A DNA stretch of 64,000 nucleotides. Origin: Paraplanobispora siamensis (lineage in GTDB: Bacteria > Actinomycetota > Actinomycetes > Streptosporangiales > Streptosporangiaceae). The notes under the pieces are model-generated. The model worked only from the letters and a program-made list of their open reading frames with translations. It had not been told where the DNA came from and searched no databases. The position numbers and the translations under genes are program-made. Below, piece by piece: positions 6,977-15,347 of the stretch; the stretch's first letter is position 1, and each line of letters begins with the position of its first letter. Location of the stretch: NCBI RefSeq assembly GCF_016863175.1, contig NZ_BOOJ01000022.1:124001-188000 (forward strand), written 5' to 3'.

Positions 6977-7758
6977 AGAAGCCGCCTGCACTCTGCTGTC
7001 ACCTTGGCCAGCTCTTCCCGAAGGCTCAGCATCCGCTGCCAGCGGCAGTTCCCACTGGGAACAGGCGCGAGATCGATCACCAGAGCACGCAGAGACTGAA
7101 AGTGAAGGTCGATCTCGCCCAGCCGCTCCATGAAGGCCGAATAGCCGAGAACCGTGGAGACACCCCCCTCGTGAGAGATCAGCGCCTCTCCGATGGCGAC
7201 CTGCTCCCACTTCATAACCTGCCTGTCCTGGCCGGCACAGCCCGGACTGTAGGAGGTCGGGTAGTCCGCCAGCGCGCCCGTTACTCCTCGCACGCGTGAC
7301 CACAAGTCGTCCTTATCGCGCTGGAGCAGATACTCATCCACTCCCAGCCGATCCTTCATGATCTGCACCCGCGCGAAGTACTGCCCGAACAGGTAGAGAG
7401 TCGATGTCAGGAAGTACTCGTGGGTGTTGGACCAGTTCTGATCACGCCTGGTCTCCCAGTCACGAGCTAGCGCGGGGAACCCCTGGTTGTTGAGGATGTT
7501 GTCCAGTCTGGCGGAGAGCTCCTCTGCGGCGACGAACAAGGGGCCGGCACAGACAGCGATCTGGCGCTGCACCTGATCAGCCCTATCTTCAGCTCGCAGC
7601 CGGAGTGCGGCATCCAGCTCCCGCCGGAAGGTCGCCTCGATCTCCGGTTTCCTGGCGAAGCGGAAGGTGAAGTGCGCGAGCGCCAACGTGAAGATCGTGG
7701 ACAAGCCTCCTGTGATCAGCCCGGTTACAACAAGATCCCTTGCAGACTCTGCGGCCAT
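6901..7758 (-). CDS. Hypothetical membrane-anchored protein
   Basis: This is a 285-residue protein with one N-terminal transmembrane segment (residues 10-32, VVTGLITGGLSTIFTLALAHFT). A long, mostly helical cytoplasmic region follows, with Arg/Glu-rich stretches (RRELDAALRLRAEDRADQVQ) typical of coiled coils. No enzymatic motif is visible and no family is recognised. It lies between the control block and the defence cargo of the element, and its 3' end overlaps the HTH-DUF5919 gene by 76 bp. Similar anchored helical proteins of unknown role occur in mobile-element cargo, so a defence or entry-exclusion role is possible but unproven. Confidence 0.6.
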   Translation of the reverse strand: MAAESARDLVVTGLITGGLSTIFTLALAHFTFRFARKPEIEATFRRELDAALRLRAEDRADQVQRQIAVCAGPLFVAAEELSARLDNILNNQGFPALARDWETRRDQNWSNTHEYFLTSTLYLFGQYFARVQIMKDRLGVDEYLLQRDKDDLWSRVRGVTGALADYPTSYSPGCAGQDRQVMKWEQVAIGEALISHEGGVSTVLGYSAFMERLGEIDLHFQSLRALVIDLAPVPSGNCRWQRMLSLREELAKVTAECRRLLQRDVRFDDRGSGDAPAQRRSKLSR

Positions 7759-8154
7759 GACGCCCCCGACACAGTGAAGATCCTGTCACCCGTCTAGACA
7801 TCCCACGATCACACAGTGATCATTCAATCACAATGAGCTACTTGCCCGATCGCGTGCCAAGATCGAAAGAAACTTATCTCTACGTCTTTAAAGGCGGCTC
7901 GCCTGCGGCGATCCGCCGCGCGTTCGGGCGGTCTGCTGGCCGCGCTGCGGCTCTCCGGCCGGTCGCGGCCAGCACCGGCCTACGCGCAACCAATCCCTAG
8001 ATCACACGCAAGCTCGTAATCAAGATCGAGGCCCCACCCGTGTCGAGGGCTCGCAGCAGGTCCGCACCTGTGGAGCCTTCGTCATCACTCATTCACTGCC
8101 TGCCAGTTATAGTACTAAGATTTCGCAGAAGCCCAGAGCGCGGGGCATCGGCAG
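7759..8154. other. 396-bp intergenic region with GC-rich hairpin, start of low-GC cargo
   Basis: No gene is seen. The left half (7780-7880) is AT-rich. Around 7880-7975 there is dense GC repeat-like sequence including a perfect 10-bp inverted repeat, GCTGGCCGCG (7935-7944) and CGCGGCCAGC (7964-7973), with a 19-base loop. A TATAGTACT stretch near 8108-8116 could belong to the promoter of the methylase-nuclease gene. The region marks the change from high-GC element core to lower-GC cargo. Confidence 0.5.
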
Positions 8155-10935
8155 ATGGATGGGAGTCTCGTGAGTACGGAAGAGCTGGCCCAAAAAGGCT
8201 ACCTCACCACAGAAGGCATCAAGGGGAAACGCTTTGGTGATTTCGAACTACTTGAGCTGGGCGCCACTACGCTCTCAACTTTGGCAAAAGAAGGACTAGA
8301 CTTCACTCCCGCGAGTACAATCTCATTCCCATGCACGCAATATAAACCTCCCGCCCGCGCTAACCTATGCAAGCCGGATTCCGTATACCTTCACCGCGTT
8401 GGAAATCGAGCTTTCCCAATCGCGGTTGCCGAGTGGAAAGCACGAAGCCGCTTCAAAAAGGGTAACGACGCGCTCGCTGCTGCAGAGCAGGCAGTCGTGA
8501 GCGCGTTGGCCATGGGAGTGAGAATTGCCATTACTACAGATGGCACGCGCTTCCAGTACATTGATGCAGTTGCCTCGGCCAGCGAGGGAAGGATTGTCAA
8601 CTTCCCGGAAACGCGCGACTTCGGCCCTGCGGTTCTATCCGATCTCTATCGCGGCGAATCTGACGTCGTGCGCGACCCCAAGCCTCTAGCGGAAACAGTC
8701 TGGCAGATAATCTGGCACGCAACAAAAGCTGAACCAAAGGACTGCCTTCTTACCTTTGTTGAAATCTTCATGCTCAAGTTCCTGTCGGATAACCTACCCC
8801 TGGCGGTACTCCCTGCAGACTTTCGGTTCGATATTCTCCTCACCGACCCTGAAGAATTCGCCAAAGCGAAGGGTAGCACTCAGATCGAATACTACGTCAA
8901 TAGTATTCGCCCGAAAATTAAGCAGATATTCGCGGAACGCCTGACGGTCTCAGATGAGCACGTGCGCAATATCTTCGGTCTCGCAGCCGTCGTTTCCCAA
9001 ACGACCATTATCAATGGTTTCGCATTCCTGCGTTCATCGCCTACGACCACCATCCCTTCGTACAATCGCACCTTCTGCGAGATTCTTGCAGAATTTCAAC
9101 GATTCGGCGCCCTAACGAACATCGATCCTGAGTTTAAGCTTCGCCTGTACGAGACCTTCCTGCGTCGCTCGGCTCGCCAGCAACGGCTCGGTCAATTCTT
9201 CACACCCAGAAACATCGTTAAGCCGATGATCAGGATGGCAATGCTCAACGCCCTGCCAGATAACTCGGTCGTTCTAGACCCCGCAGCAGGTGTCGGCGGA
9301 TTCATACTTGAACCGCTTCTATTCCCCGATGCGCTTCCCGGCAACGTCACATTCAAGGACGGTGAACCGCAACAGAGGGTAAAACTCATCGGTGTCGATG
9401 TAGATGTCTCCACAAACATTCTGGCTAAGGCGAATATGCTCCTTCATCTCGCCGAGTCGGTTAGAAACCCGGATACAACCACAGATGCTCTAAACCAAGC
9501 GCTAGCAAATACATTCCTGCTGATCAATGAAAATGAAACGCTGGGATCATTGCTACAGCCGCCACGGGATTCCGTTGATGTCATCCTTACTAATCCCCCT
9601 TACGTCACGCAAGGGTCCTCAATCTACCGCAAAGAGATTGAGCATCTGCAGGGTCCTCGTAATGGCGTATCTCTTCGCGATTACTACGATGTTGGAGGGT
9701 TGGGCGTCGAAGCCCTCTTCCTTCGCTATATTTCAGGAGCCCTAAAGCCTGGCGGTCGAGCCTTCGTCATTGTTCCTCTAGGCCTGCTGAATCGCACGGC
9801 CCAACGTCTAAAAGATGAACTACTCAGTGAATGCAATATCCGGGCAAGCATCCAGCTTCCTCGGAATGCTTTCTTTAATACAGCCCAACCCACATATATT
9901 CTGGTTCTAGAGAAGCGGAAGACTTCAGCACAATCCCGTCCCCCGGTATTCTGTGGGATCGCTCGAAGCATCGGGGAGACACTGGACTACGAACGCGTCC
10001 CCACGCCAAACGACAACGATTTGTCTGTATTGGCGGATCTATTTGTTCACTACCTCCAAAATCCCGTGGAGGTAACACCGACCCGCCCGTTGACATACGA
10101 GGGTTGCGAATTCGCGAAGCTCGTCCCTTCTGACGCATTTGCACCTGACGAGCGCTGGGACGTCGTAAGGCACTGGACTGACGCTGAGCACGTTGCTCTT
10201 GGTGAGCGCGCAGAGACCATTGATCGTGCTGAGTTCATCGACCTAGCAACTGACACCCTGCAGGACCTAATTGGAGAACTACAGCAGGCAAAAGAAGAGC
10301 TCGCGAGTCTCTCGGCAAGGAAGACGGCGAAGTTCAGTCTTTCTGACCCCGAGAGGTTCCAAATCCGCTCAGGAATCCGAATCCGAAACGTAGATCTCCG
10401 CGAGCATCCAGGAGACGTGCCTGTATATTCGGTGTTTACGCGACCCGATACCGTTAAGGGCCATATATCACTTGCATGGCTAGAGGAGAAAGGTTATCCG
10501 CCTGAGCCTTTCCCCTCTGTTACGGTGATGGCTACTGGTGCGTCGGCAGTGGGCACTGTCTTCTACCGCGAAGCTGACTGCGTCATGACGGATGACGTAG
10601 TAATAGTGCAACCATGGTCGATTGAGCGTGGGGCAGAGTGGCTCGACGATGCCATACGTAATGGTGGACCGGTTGAGCCCCCGTCCTCAGACATAGATCT
10701 TGGCTATCTAGCCGTTGCTCTTAGCCAAACGATTGCTCAAGGCGGTTATCTCTATGAGGCGAAGCTGTATACGCGACGCGTCAGGCAGCTAGAGATCGAA
10801 GTGCCAATTACGGAGACAGGAGAGCCCGATCTCGATCGGCAGCGACAGATAGCAGCGGTTGTTAAGCGCTTGGATCACATCCGAGCCAAACTGCAGGAGG
10901 CAGGTGCTTGGAGTAAGAGCGTCCGTCTCTCTTGA
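8155..10935 (+). CDS. Fused restriction nuclease / N6-adenine methylase / specificity protein (type IIG-like)
   Basis: The 926-residue protein carries an HsdR-like PD-(D/E)xK nuclease near its N-terminus: P74-D75 then E93-W-K95. A helical region leads to an HsdM-type methylase core, with RLGQFFTPRNIV, SAM motif I DPAAGVGGF near residue 375 and catalytic NPPY near 480. After a coiled-coil spacer (about 685-720) comes one HsdS-like target recognition domain (about 735-905). No helicase motor is present, so this is type IIG-like rather than classical type I. GC is lower than in the flanks. The start may be the ATG at 8155 or the GTG at 8170, the latter preceded by GGGAG. Confidence 0.85.
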   Translation: MDGSLVSTEELAQKGYLTTEGIKGKRFGDFELLELGATTLSTLAKEGLDFTPASTISFPCTQYKPPARANLCKPDSVYLHRVGNRAFPIAVAEWKARSRFKKGNDALAAAEQAVVSALAMGVRIAITTDGTRFQYIDAVASASEGRIVNFPETRDFGPAVLSDLYRGESDVVRDPKPLAETVWQIIWHATKAEPKDCLLTFVEIFMLKFLSDNLPLAVLPADFRFDILLTDPEEFAKAKGSTQIEYYVNSIRPKIKQIFAERLTVSDEHVRNIFGLAAVVSQTTIINGFAFLRSSPTTTIPSYNRTFCEILAEFQRFGALTNIDPEFKLRLYETFLRRSARQQRLGQFFTPRNIVKPMIRMAMLNALPDNSVVLDPAAGVGGFILEPLLFPDALPGNVTFKDGEPQQRVKLIGVDVDVSTNILAKANMLLHLAESVRNPDTTTDALNQALANTFLLINENETLGSLLQPPRDSVDVILTNPPYVTQGSSIYRKEIEHLQGPRNGVSLRDYYDVGGLGVEALFLRYISGALKPGGRAFVIVPLGLLNRTAQRLKDELLSECNIRASIQLPRNAFFNTAQPTYILVLEKRKTSAQSRPPVFCGIARSIGETLDYERVPTPNDNDLSVLADLFVHYLQNPVEVTPTRPLTYEGCEFAKLVPSDAFAPDERWDVVRHWTDAEHVALGERAETIDRAEFIDLATDTLQDLIGELQQAKEELASLSARKTAKFSLSDPERFQIRSGIRIRNVDLREHPGDVPVYSVFTRPDTVKGHISLAWLEEKGYPPEPFPSVTVMATGASAVGTVFYREADCVMTDDVVIVQPWSIERGAEWLDDAIRNGGPVEPPSSDIDLGYLAVALSQTIAQGGYLYEAKLYTRRVRQLEIEVPITETGEPDLDRQRQIAAVVKRLDHIRAKLQEAGAWSKSVRLS

Positions 10936-10945
10936 TCTTATCAAG

Positions 10946-12184
10946 CTATTGGACCGATGGCCCGTTCCACATGCCCTCTGTCGGTTCTTCTTCAACTGCC
11001 GGCTCTTCGTCTTGTCTGGTGGCTTCCACAAGTTCTCCGGAAGCCACCGCAGATAGAGCACGCGCAGCCCCATCGATCAGATCTTTATAGGTGATCACTT
11101 CAACGCGGTTCAGGGCCGCATTGTATGTACGAAGAGCCTCAGCTAGTTCCCGCTCTGTACAATCCTTGACGAAAAGAGGATGTCCAATCACCACAACTGC
11201 AGTAGCTCTACTGCAATCTATTTGAAAATCCGTCCATATAGAGTCCCGCTTATGGTCCAGAGATCGCAAGTAGTTAACACATTGCATGGCGGCTTCATGA
11301 ACCTTGCCGCTTACAATGAGATGCTTACGGGGCTTCTCCACTAGTTGAGGGACATTGGCCTGCTTCAGCTCCACAATATGCAGAGACCCATCAGCCCTAA
11401 TTAGAGGGATGTCGATGATATCCAGGACCGTTAGTCGACGCCTATCTTCCTTTCGGATGAAATGACCGCCAAATATCCACCAGTTGTCATCCAAAACTTT
11501 CTGGATATCATGCTCGGTTGAGCGTGGGTTCTCTACTACAGCGCGAAGATTTCCGAGGGCCTTGTGCTGCCGTCGAATTTCGAAGAGCCCGGAAAGTAGT
11601 GCGATTCCCTCACTATCTATAAGCTGATCAACCAGGCCGGGTGCCGAAGCGAGTGTTTTTATGACCTCTGCCACTCTATCCAAAGACAGGTCACCTGTGT
11701 GAATGGATTCAAGCATTGCCTCAGGCAACGACACATCATCAACCCTGATGTAAGTTCCTGTGCTAGGCATGGCGCCGTTAAGAAAAGCAAGTAGTGCATC
11801 AATCTCTGCGTCTTCGCAATACCATCTGCGCTCAGGCTTTTCGTCGAATCGATATCCAGCACCCCATAATTTCGCGGCGTACTGCTCTACCGAGAACTCT
11901 CTCTTCCTGATCTCTCCTGTGTCCCTATCACCGTAGGTACGGAGTTTAGCGGCCTTCCACGCCTGAGGACCCTTTTTAACCTCAAGCGTCTCAGCGGAGA
12001 GAACTTTCGGGTTGCTGATGTCTTCTGCAACCCTGACACGGAAAGCCCGTTCGGCAGCGGTACGGTCCACAGCCCGGAAGGCTACATCTGCTGCACTTCG
12101 TTGTATAGCCGGTTGACGGCAAACGAGCGATAGACGGTCGATTTGCGACGCGAATCCGTTTGATTCAACGGCCGACACGATCAT
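10946..12184 (-). CDS. sduA: Shedu defence nuclease (SduA, DUF4263)
   Basis: This 412-residue protein has a variable N-terminal half and a C-terminal DUF4263 domain. The recognisable core begins TEHDIQKVLDDNWWIFGGHF, continues with a D...ExK pair in DIPLIRADGSLHIVELKQ (about residues 256-275), and ends with EAAMQCVNYLRSL. This pattern defines Shedu, a single-protein anti-phage system of the PD-(D/E)xK nuclease fold. The N-terminal half, which varies between Shedu proteins and may sense the trigger, is not assignable. It is convergent with the methylase-nuclease gene with only 10 bp between stops and shares its low GC. The ATG at 12184 follows GAGGATGAC. Confidence 0.85.
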   Translation of the reverse strand: MIVSAVESNGFASQIDRLSLVCRQPAIQRSAADVAFRAVDRTAAERAFRVRVAEDISNPKVLSAETLEVKKGPQAWKAAKLRTYGDRDTGEIRKREFSVEQYAAKLWGAGYRFDEKPERRWYCEDAEIDALLAFLNGAMPSTGTYIRVDDVSLPEAMLESIHTGDLSLDRVAEVIKTLASAPGLVDQLIDSEGIALLSGLFEIRRQHKALGNLRAVVENPRSTEHDIQKVLDDNWWIFGGHFIRKEDRRRLTVLDIIDIPLIRADGSLHIVELKQANVPQLVEKPRKHLIVSGKVHEAAMQCVNYLRSLDHKRDSIWTDFQIDCSRATAVVVIGHPLFVKDCTERELAEALRTYNAALNRVEVITYKDLIDGAARALSAVASGELVEATRQDEEPAVEEEPTEGMWNGPSVQ

Positions 12185-12581
12185 GTCATCCTCGACAAGG
12201 ACAAGCTTGCTGCCTACCGCCTCAATGTCATGAGCAACCGGGTGTGAGCGCGCCCACCTGTCGAGTCCATAACCTACTAAGCGTTCATATTACGAAGCTC
12301 TGGGAGACTTTCCGCAGGTCAGAAGCCGAGCTGAGCCGACTGGCCCCTCTCCTAATGGAAGTCCTTGTCCTGCCGCGGGGCTTCCGTTCCTCGGGCCTGA
12401 CGGCCCTGCGGTACGGGTCCCCTTGCCACCGAGTGAGCAGAGTTGGTCACCTGCCGGGGCGCTGTACCGCAGCGGGGTACAACACTCTCGCCTCACACGG
12501 GCGCACGCCGCCGGTCGGCATCTGCCACTTGAGTAAGGACGCCCCCCGTCGTACCTGGCCTCCGTTTGCAAGCAGGCAGCC
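12185..12581. other. Intergenic region upstream of Shedu gene, no gene recognised
   Basis: About 400 bp between the Shedu start and a small broken zinc-ribbon gene. Both strands contain open frames but none has a ribosome site, recognisable motif or credible composition. A short plus-strand stretch ending at a TGA near 12247 reads ...DKDKLAAYRLNVMSNRV and could be the tail of a lost gene. The Shedu promoter must lie here. Confidence 0.4.
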
Positions 12582-12719
12582 ATGCCCCGCACCGTTTCCG
12601 ACCCCGAGCCTGGTGAGTGCGGGACATGTGCGGGATGACCTTGCAAGAGGTGCGGGTTGCGTGGGACGTTCAAGCAGCTCACACCGCATGTGCCAGCCAT
12701 ACGGCCGCCGCTCTCCTAA
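12582..12719 (+). pseudogene. Small zinc-ribbon gene interrupted by an in-frame stop
   Basis: From an ATG at 12582 the frame reads MPRTVSDPEPGECGTCAG, hits TGA at 12636, then continues in the same frame as PCKRCGLRGTFKQL to a TAA at 12717. Read through, it has the paired knuckles CxxC...CxxC of a compact DnaJ-like zinc ribbon of 44 residues. The final TAA lies inside the tRNA anticodon loop sequence at the attachment site. The stop could be a real inactivation, or the resemblance could be chance in a short frame. Confidence is modest. Confidence 0.4.
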
Positions 12720-12754
12720 AGCGGGTGTCGCATGTTCGAATCATGCCGGGGGCA
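12708..12754 (+). other. Distal attachment site: 3' half of tRNA-Arg(CCT)
   Basis: The anticodon arm is intact: CCGCT (12708-12712), loop CTCCTAA (12713-12719), AGCGG (12720-12724). A 5-base variable loop follows, then a perfect T arm, GCATG-TTCGAAT-CATGC (12730-12746), and the 3' acceptor strand CGGGGGC plus discriminator A (12747-12754). The anticodon CCT indicates tRNA-Arg. The matching 5' acceptor (GCCCCCG) and the D arm are absent upstream, so this is a truncated copy. That is expected where an element has integrated into the 3' half of a tRNA gene. Orientation agrees with an integrase end to the left. Confidence 0.85.
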
Positions 12755-12878
12755 CTTATCGCGACAAAGCCGGATAAAGCCCCTCCCGCTTCTGCGCGTC
12801 GGCCGCGAAGATCAACTTGGGTCACCGGGCAAGGGCTCTCGGATGGGCTGCAACTGGAGTGTTTTCGCCCCACCTTCC

Positions 12879-12926
12879 AGCATGCTAATTAGCATGCTAA
12901 CTAGCATGTTAGTTAGCATGTCTCGT
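12879..12926. repeat. Four 12-bp iterons upstream of AlbA_2/HATPase gene
   Basis: Four consecutive 12-bp units begin AGCATG: AGCATGCTAATT (12879), AGCATGCTAACT (12891), AGCATGTTAGTT (12903) and AGCATGTCTCGT (12915). The first units contain the palindrome TTAGCATGCTAA. The array ends 22 bp before the start of the gene at 12949, in AT-rich sequence within an otherwise GC-rich area. Position and phasing suggest an operator for that gene, probably autoregulatory. Confidence 0.75.
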
Positions 12927-12948
12927 CTGGGCTGGTCAGGGGATACGG

Positions 12949-14709
12949 ATGCAGGACGAGGAGCTCTTCGAGATCATCGCGAACCTCCGCACACTGGGTG
13001 GGGACGTCTCTGACGTAGAGGTGAAGAAGTCCCACCGTGAGCTGCCGAAGACGGTCCGGGAGTCCCTCTCCGCCTTCGCCAACACCCATGGCGGAGTGCT
13101 CATCCTCGGCCTGGACGAAACCGCCGGGTTCGCGGCGACCGGCGTGCACGACGCTGCGAAGCTCTCCAACGACCTGGCCTCGCTCTGCTCCACCGACATG
13201 GAACCCGTCCTTCGGCCATTGATCCGCGTCCATGACTTCGAAGGCGTGAAGCTCATCGTCGCGGAGGTTCCCGAACTCGACCCCGCCCAGCGGCCGTGCT
13301 TCTACCGGGGCGCCGGGATGACCAAGGGCAGTTTCGTTCGTGTCGGTGACGGCGACCGGCGGCTGTCGAGCTACGAGGTCCAGATCATGCTGTCCTCCCG
13401 AGGCCAGCCGCGCGAGGACGAGCAGAGCGTTCCCGGGACCGGTCTGGAGCTACTCGACCCGATCATCCTGGAGACCTTCATCGCGCGGCTCCGGGTCAGC
13501 AGGCCGTACGCCTTCAAGGACCTTGATCGAGATGCTCTGCTCAGGCGGGCCAAAGTAGTGGTGACCGGGCCTGACGGCACGGACGCGCTGTCTCTGGCGG
13601 CGCTGCTCGCGCTCGGTTCCTACCCCCAGGAGCACTTCCCGCAGCTGATGGTCAGTTTCGTTCACTATCCCCCGTCCGCCGGTGACGCATCGGCTGCGGA
13701 GACCCGGTTTCTGGACAATGTCACCATCGAAGGCCCTATCCCCGTCATGGTTCGCGACGCTCTGGCCGTGATCCGGCGGAACATGTCCCGAAGAGCGATC
13801 ATCGGCGGAGCCGGTCGCGAGGACGTCTGGGAATATCCGGAGACCGCGCTCCGGGAGGCCGTGGTCAACGCGCTCGTGCACAGGGACCTCTCCAGCGCTT
13901 CCCGAGGCACACAGATCCAGATCGAGATGTATCCGGACAAGCTGATCGTCCGGAGCCCGGGCGGGCTGTTCGGTCCGGTGACCATCGACAACCTCGCCGA
14001 CGAAGGAATCTCCTCCACTCGAAACGCGACTCTGATGAGGATCCTCGAGGAGGTTCCCATCCCCGGTGAGACGCGGACCGTCTGCGAGAACCGTGGCTCT
14101 GGAATCCGTGCCATGGTCTCCGCCCTACGAGCCGCGGGGATGAGCCCGCCACAGTTCGATGATCGAATCGCTTCTTTCACCGTCACCATCCCCAACCATG
14201 CGCTTCTGGGTGAGGAGACCGTGAGATGGATCCAGAGTCTCGGCGAGAGAGGTCTCGCTGACAGCCAATGCATCGCGCTGGCAATGCTCCGGGACGGAGA
14301 AATCCTGGACAACCGCTCCTATCGGAGCACGGCCGGTGTGGACTCGCGTGTCGCCACGGCCGAGCTACAGGACCTCGTCGCCCGCGAACTCGTCGTCCAG
14401 ATCGGAACCAGACGATGGGCACGCTACGAGCTGTCGCAGCGGTTACGTCGCCGAGTCTCCGGAGAGACGCCGGCCTCCACCCGGACCGACCGGCGTCCGC
14501 AGTTGCTGAACGCGCTCGGCGATGAGACCCTCTCGAGGGCCGAGCTGGCCCGCCGTACCGGACTCACCGATCAGACAGTACGGCGCTGGCTCTCGCTCAT
14601 GAGGAAGGAAGGCACGGTCGAACTGGTCGGAAGCTCGCCGAGGAGTTCAAGCGCCCGGTACCGCCGGACCCGCCAAGGCTCCCTCTTCCCAACGACCGAT
14701 CCCCGTTGA
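12949..14709 (+). CDS. AlbA_2 (Schlafen-like) / HATPase_c_4 regulator with winged helix
   Basis: This 586-residue protein of the COG2865 type starts with an AlbA_2/Schlafen-type domain (about residues 5-150, VKKSHRELPKTVRESLSAFANTHGG and GLDETAGFAATGV). The GHKL ATPase-like HATPase_c_4 domain lies around 285-420 (ETALREAVVNALVHRD, then PGGLFGPVTIDNL, NRGSGIRAMV). A C-terminal winged helix (LSRAELARRTGLTDQTVRRW, about 525-545) suggests DNA binding. Family members are annotated as transcriptional regulators or ATP-binding proteins, some encoded beside defence genes. It is the first host-side gene after the attachment site and is preceded by four 12-bp iterons. Confidence 0.8.
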   Translation: MQDEELFEIIANLRTLGGDVSDVEVKKSHRELPKTVRESLSAFANTHGGVLILGLDETAGFAATGVHDAAKLSNDLASLCSTDMEPVLRPLIRVHDFEGVKLIVAEVPELDPAQRPCFYRGAGMTKGSFVRVGDGDRRLSSYEVQIMLSSRGQPREDEQSVPGTGLELLDPIILETFIARLRVSRPYAFKDLDRDALLRRAKVVVTGPDGTDALSLAALLALGSYPQEHFPQLMVSFVHYPPSAGDASAAETRFLDNVTIEGPIPVMVRDALAVIRRNMSRRAIIGGAGREDVWEYPETALREAVVNALVHRDLSSASRGTQIQIEMYPDKLIVRSPGGLFGPVTIDNLADEGISSTRNATLMRILEEVPIPGETRTVCENRGSGIRAMVSALRAAGMSPPQFDDRIASFTVTIPNHALLGEETVRWIQSLGERGLADSQCIALAMLRDGEILDNRSYRSTAGVDSRVATAELQDLVARELVVQIGTRRWARYELSQRLRRRVSGETPASTRTDRRPQLLNALGDETLSRAELARRTGLTDQTVRRWLSLMRKEGTVELVGSSPRSSSARYRRTRQGSLFPTTDPR

Positions 14710-14851
14710 CGGGATCTCGCCTGGACGTGCCTCTCGGCTACCCTCTGGATGGATCTCCTCATCGCCCCTTGACCGCTGCGACGTACCTCTCCATTGCAAG
14801 GCGGCCGGGAGAAACTGCAGGTCCAGACACCGTAGATTTGCGCCGTGCCCG

Positions 14852-15275
14852 GCCGGGGGCACTCTCCTGACCGCCGGCTACCTCGCCCACTGCCGCCCGG
14901 AAGTGCTGGCGGGACTGCCTGAGCTGCGTGCCACAGGATGGTTGGTCGGGATCGTCACCAACGGAACCGCGGACGACCACTCCGGCGAGATCCGGCGGAC
15001 GGGCCTGGCCCATGCCGTCGAGGGCCCGGCGCTCTCGGGCATCGAGGGCATCGAGGGCATCTGCGATCCTGAGACGGGTCTATTCGAGATCACCACCGAA
15101 GCTCGGATAGTCGGAGACATCCCGTTGCGGGCATCAGTGGAGGATGCGCGGCCGGCCTGCGCACGATCTGGATCGACCGTGGTGTCCAGGCCCGCCGTAC
15201 ATCCTCCGCCGGCCACGTCGTTACCGATGTCATCCACACGATCGGCATCCTGGGCGACACCGGTGAACGACTTCT
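14852..15275 (+). pseudogene. Decayed HAD-family hydrolase gene
   Basis: One frame encodes LTAGYLAHCRPEVLAGL and GWLVGIVTNGTADDHSGEIRRTG, the core of a HAD-type hydrolase, through to VGDIPLRA near 15130. The continuation GLRTIWIDRGVQARR...HVVTDVIHTIGIL is then in a different frame (about 15150-15265). The N-terminal DxDxT portion is missing. Loss of the start and a frameshift mean it is not functional as read. It has no obvious partner gene. A sequencing error could explain the frameshift but not the missing N-terminus. Confidence 0.65.
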
Positions 15276-15347
15276 CAGGCAGACCTCGAACACTCCCTGG
15301 GATGCGAACAGACTCCACCTCGGAGAGCGGAGCCCCGGAGAAGCTCC

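Larger units (their letters stand above)
1..12754. mobile_element. Right-hand part of an AICE-type integrative and conjugative element
   Basis: The content is typical of AICEs: DUF2637 protein, FtsK-like translocase, SCO3933-family protein, KorSA-like GntR repressor, then a Nudix gene comparable to pSAM2 pif. The element ends in a 3'-half tRNA-Arg(CCT) copy at 12708-12754, as expected for the end distal to the integrase after integration into a tRNA 3' end. Replication, excision and integrase genes should lie left of position 1, together with the intact tRNA. The distal 4.7 kb (about 7.8-12.6 kb) has lower GC than the core and carries two defence genes. The family assignment comes from gene content; the left boundary is not visible. 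Confidence 0.85.

Noticed and set aside
12160-12777. 205-residue plus-strand frame between the Shedu gene and the attachment site
   Set aside because: No ribosome site or recognisable segment, and it runs through the tRNA remnant; not credible as one gene.
12679-12873. Minus-strand reading frame with the phrase GMIRTCDTRFRR
   Set aside because: This phrase is the usual spurious translation of a tRNA 3' half on the opposite strand; the sequence is explained by the attachment site.
14850-14862. CCGGGGGCACT resembling the tRNA-Arg 3' end, as a possible second attachment site
   Set aside because: Only 11-12 bases match, there is no T arm before it, and it lies in the decayed HAD coding remnant.
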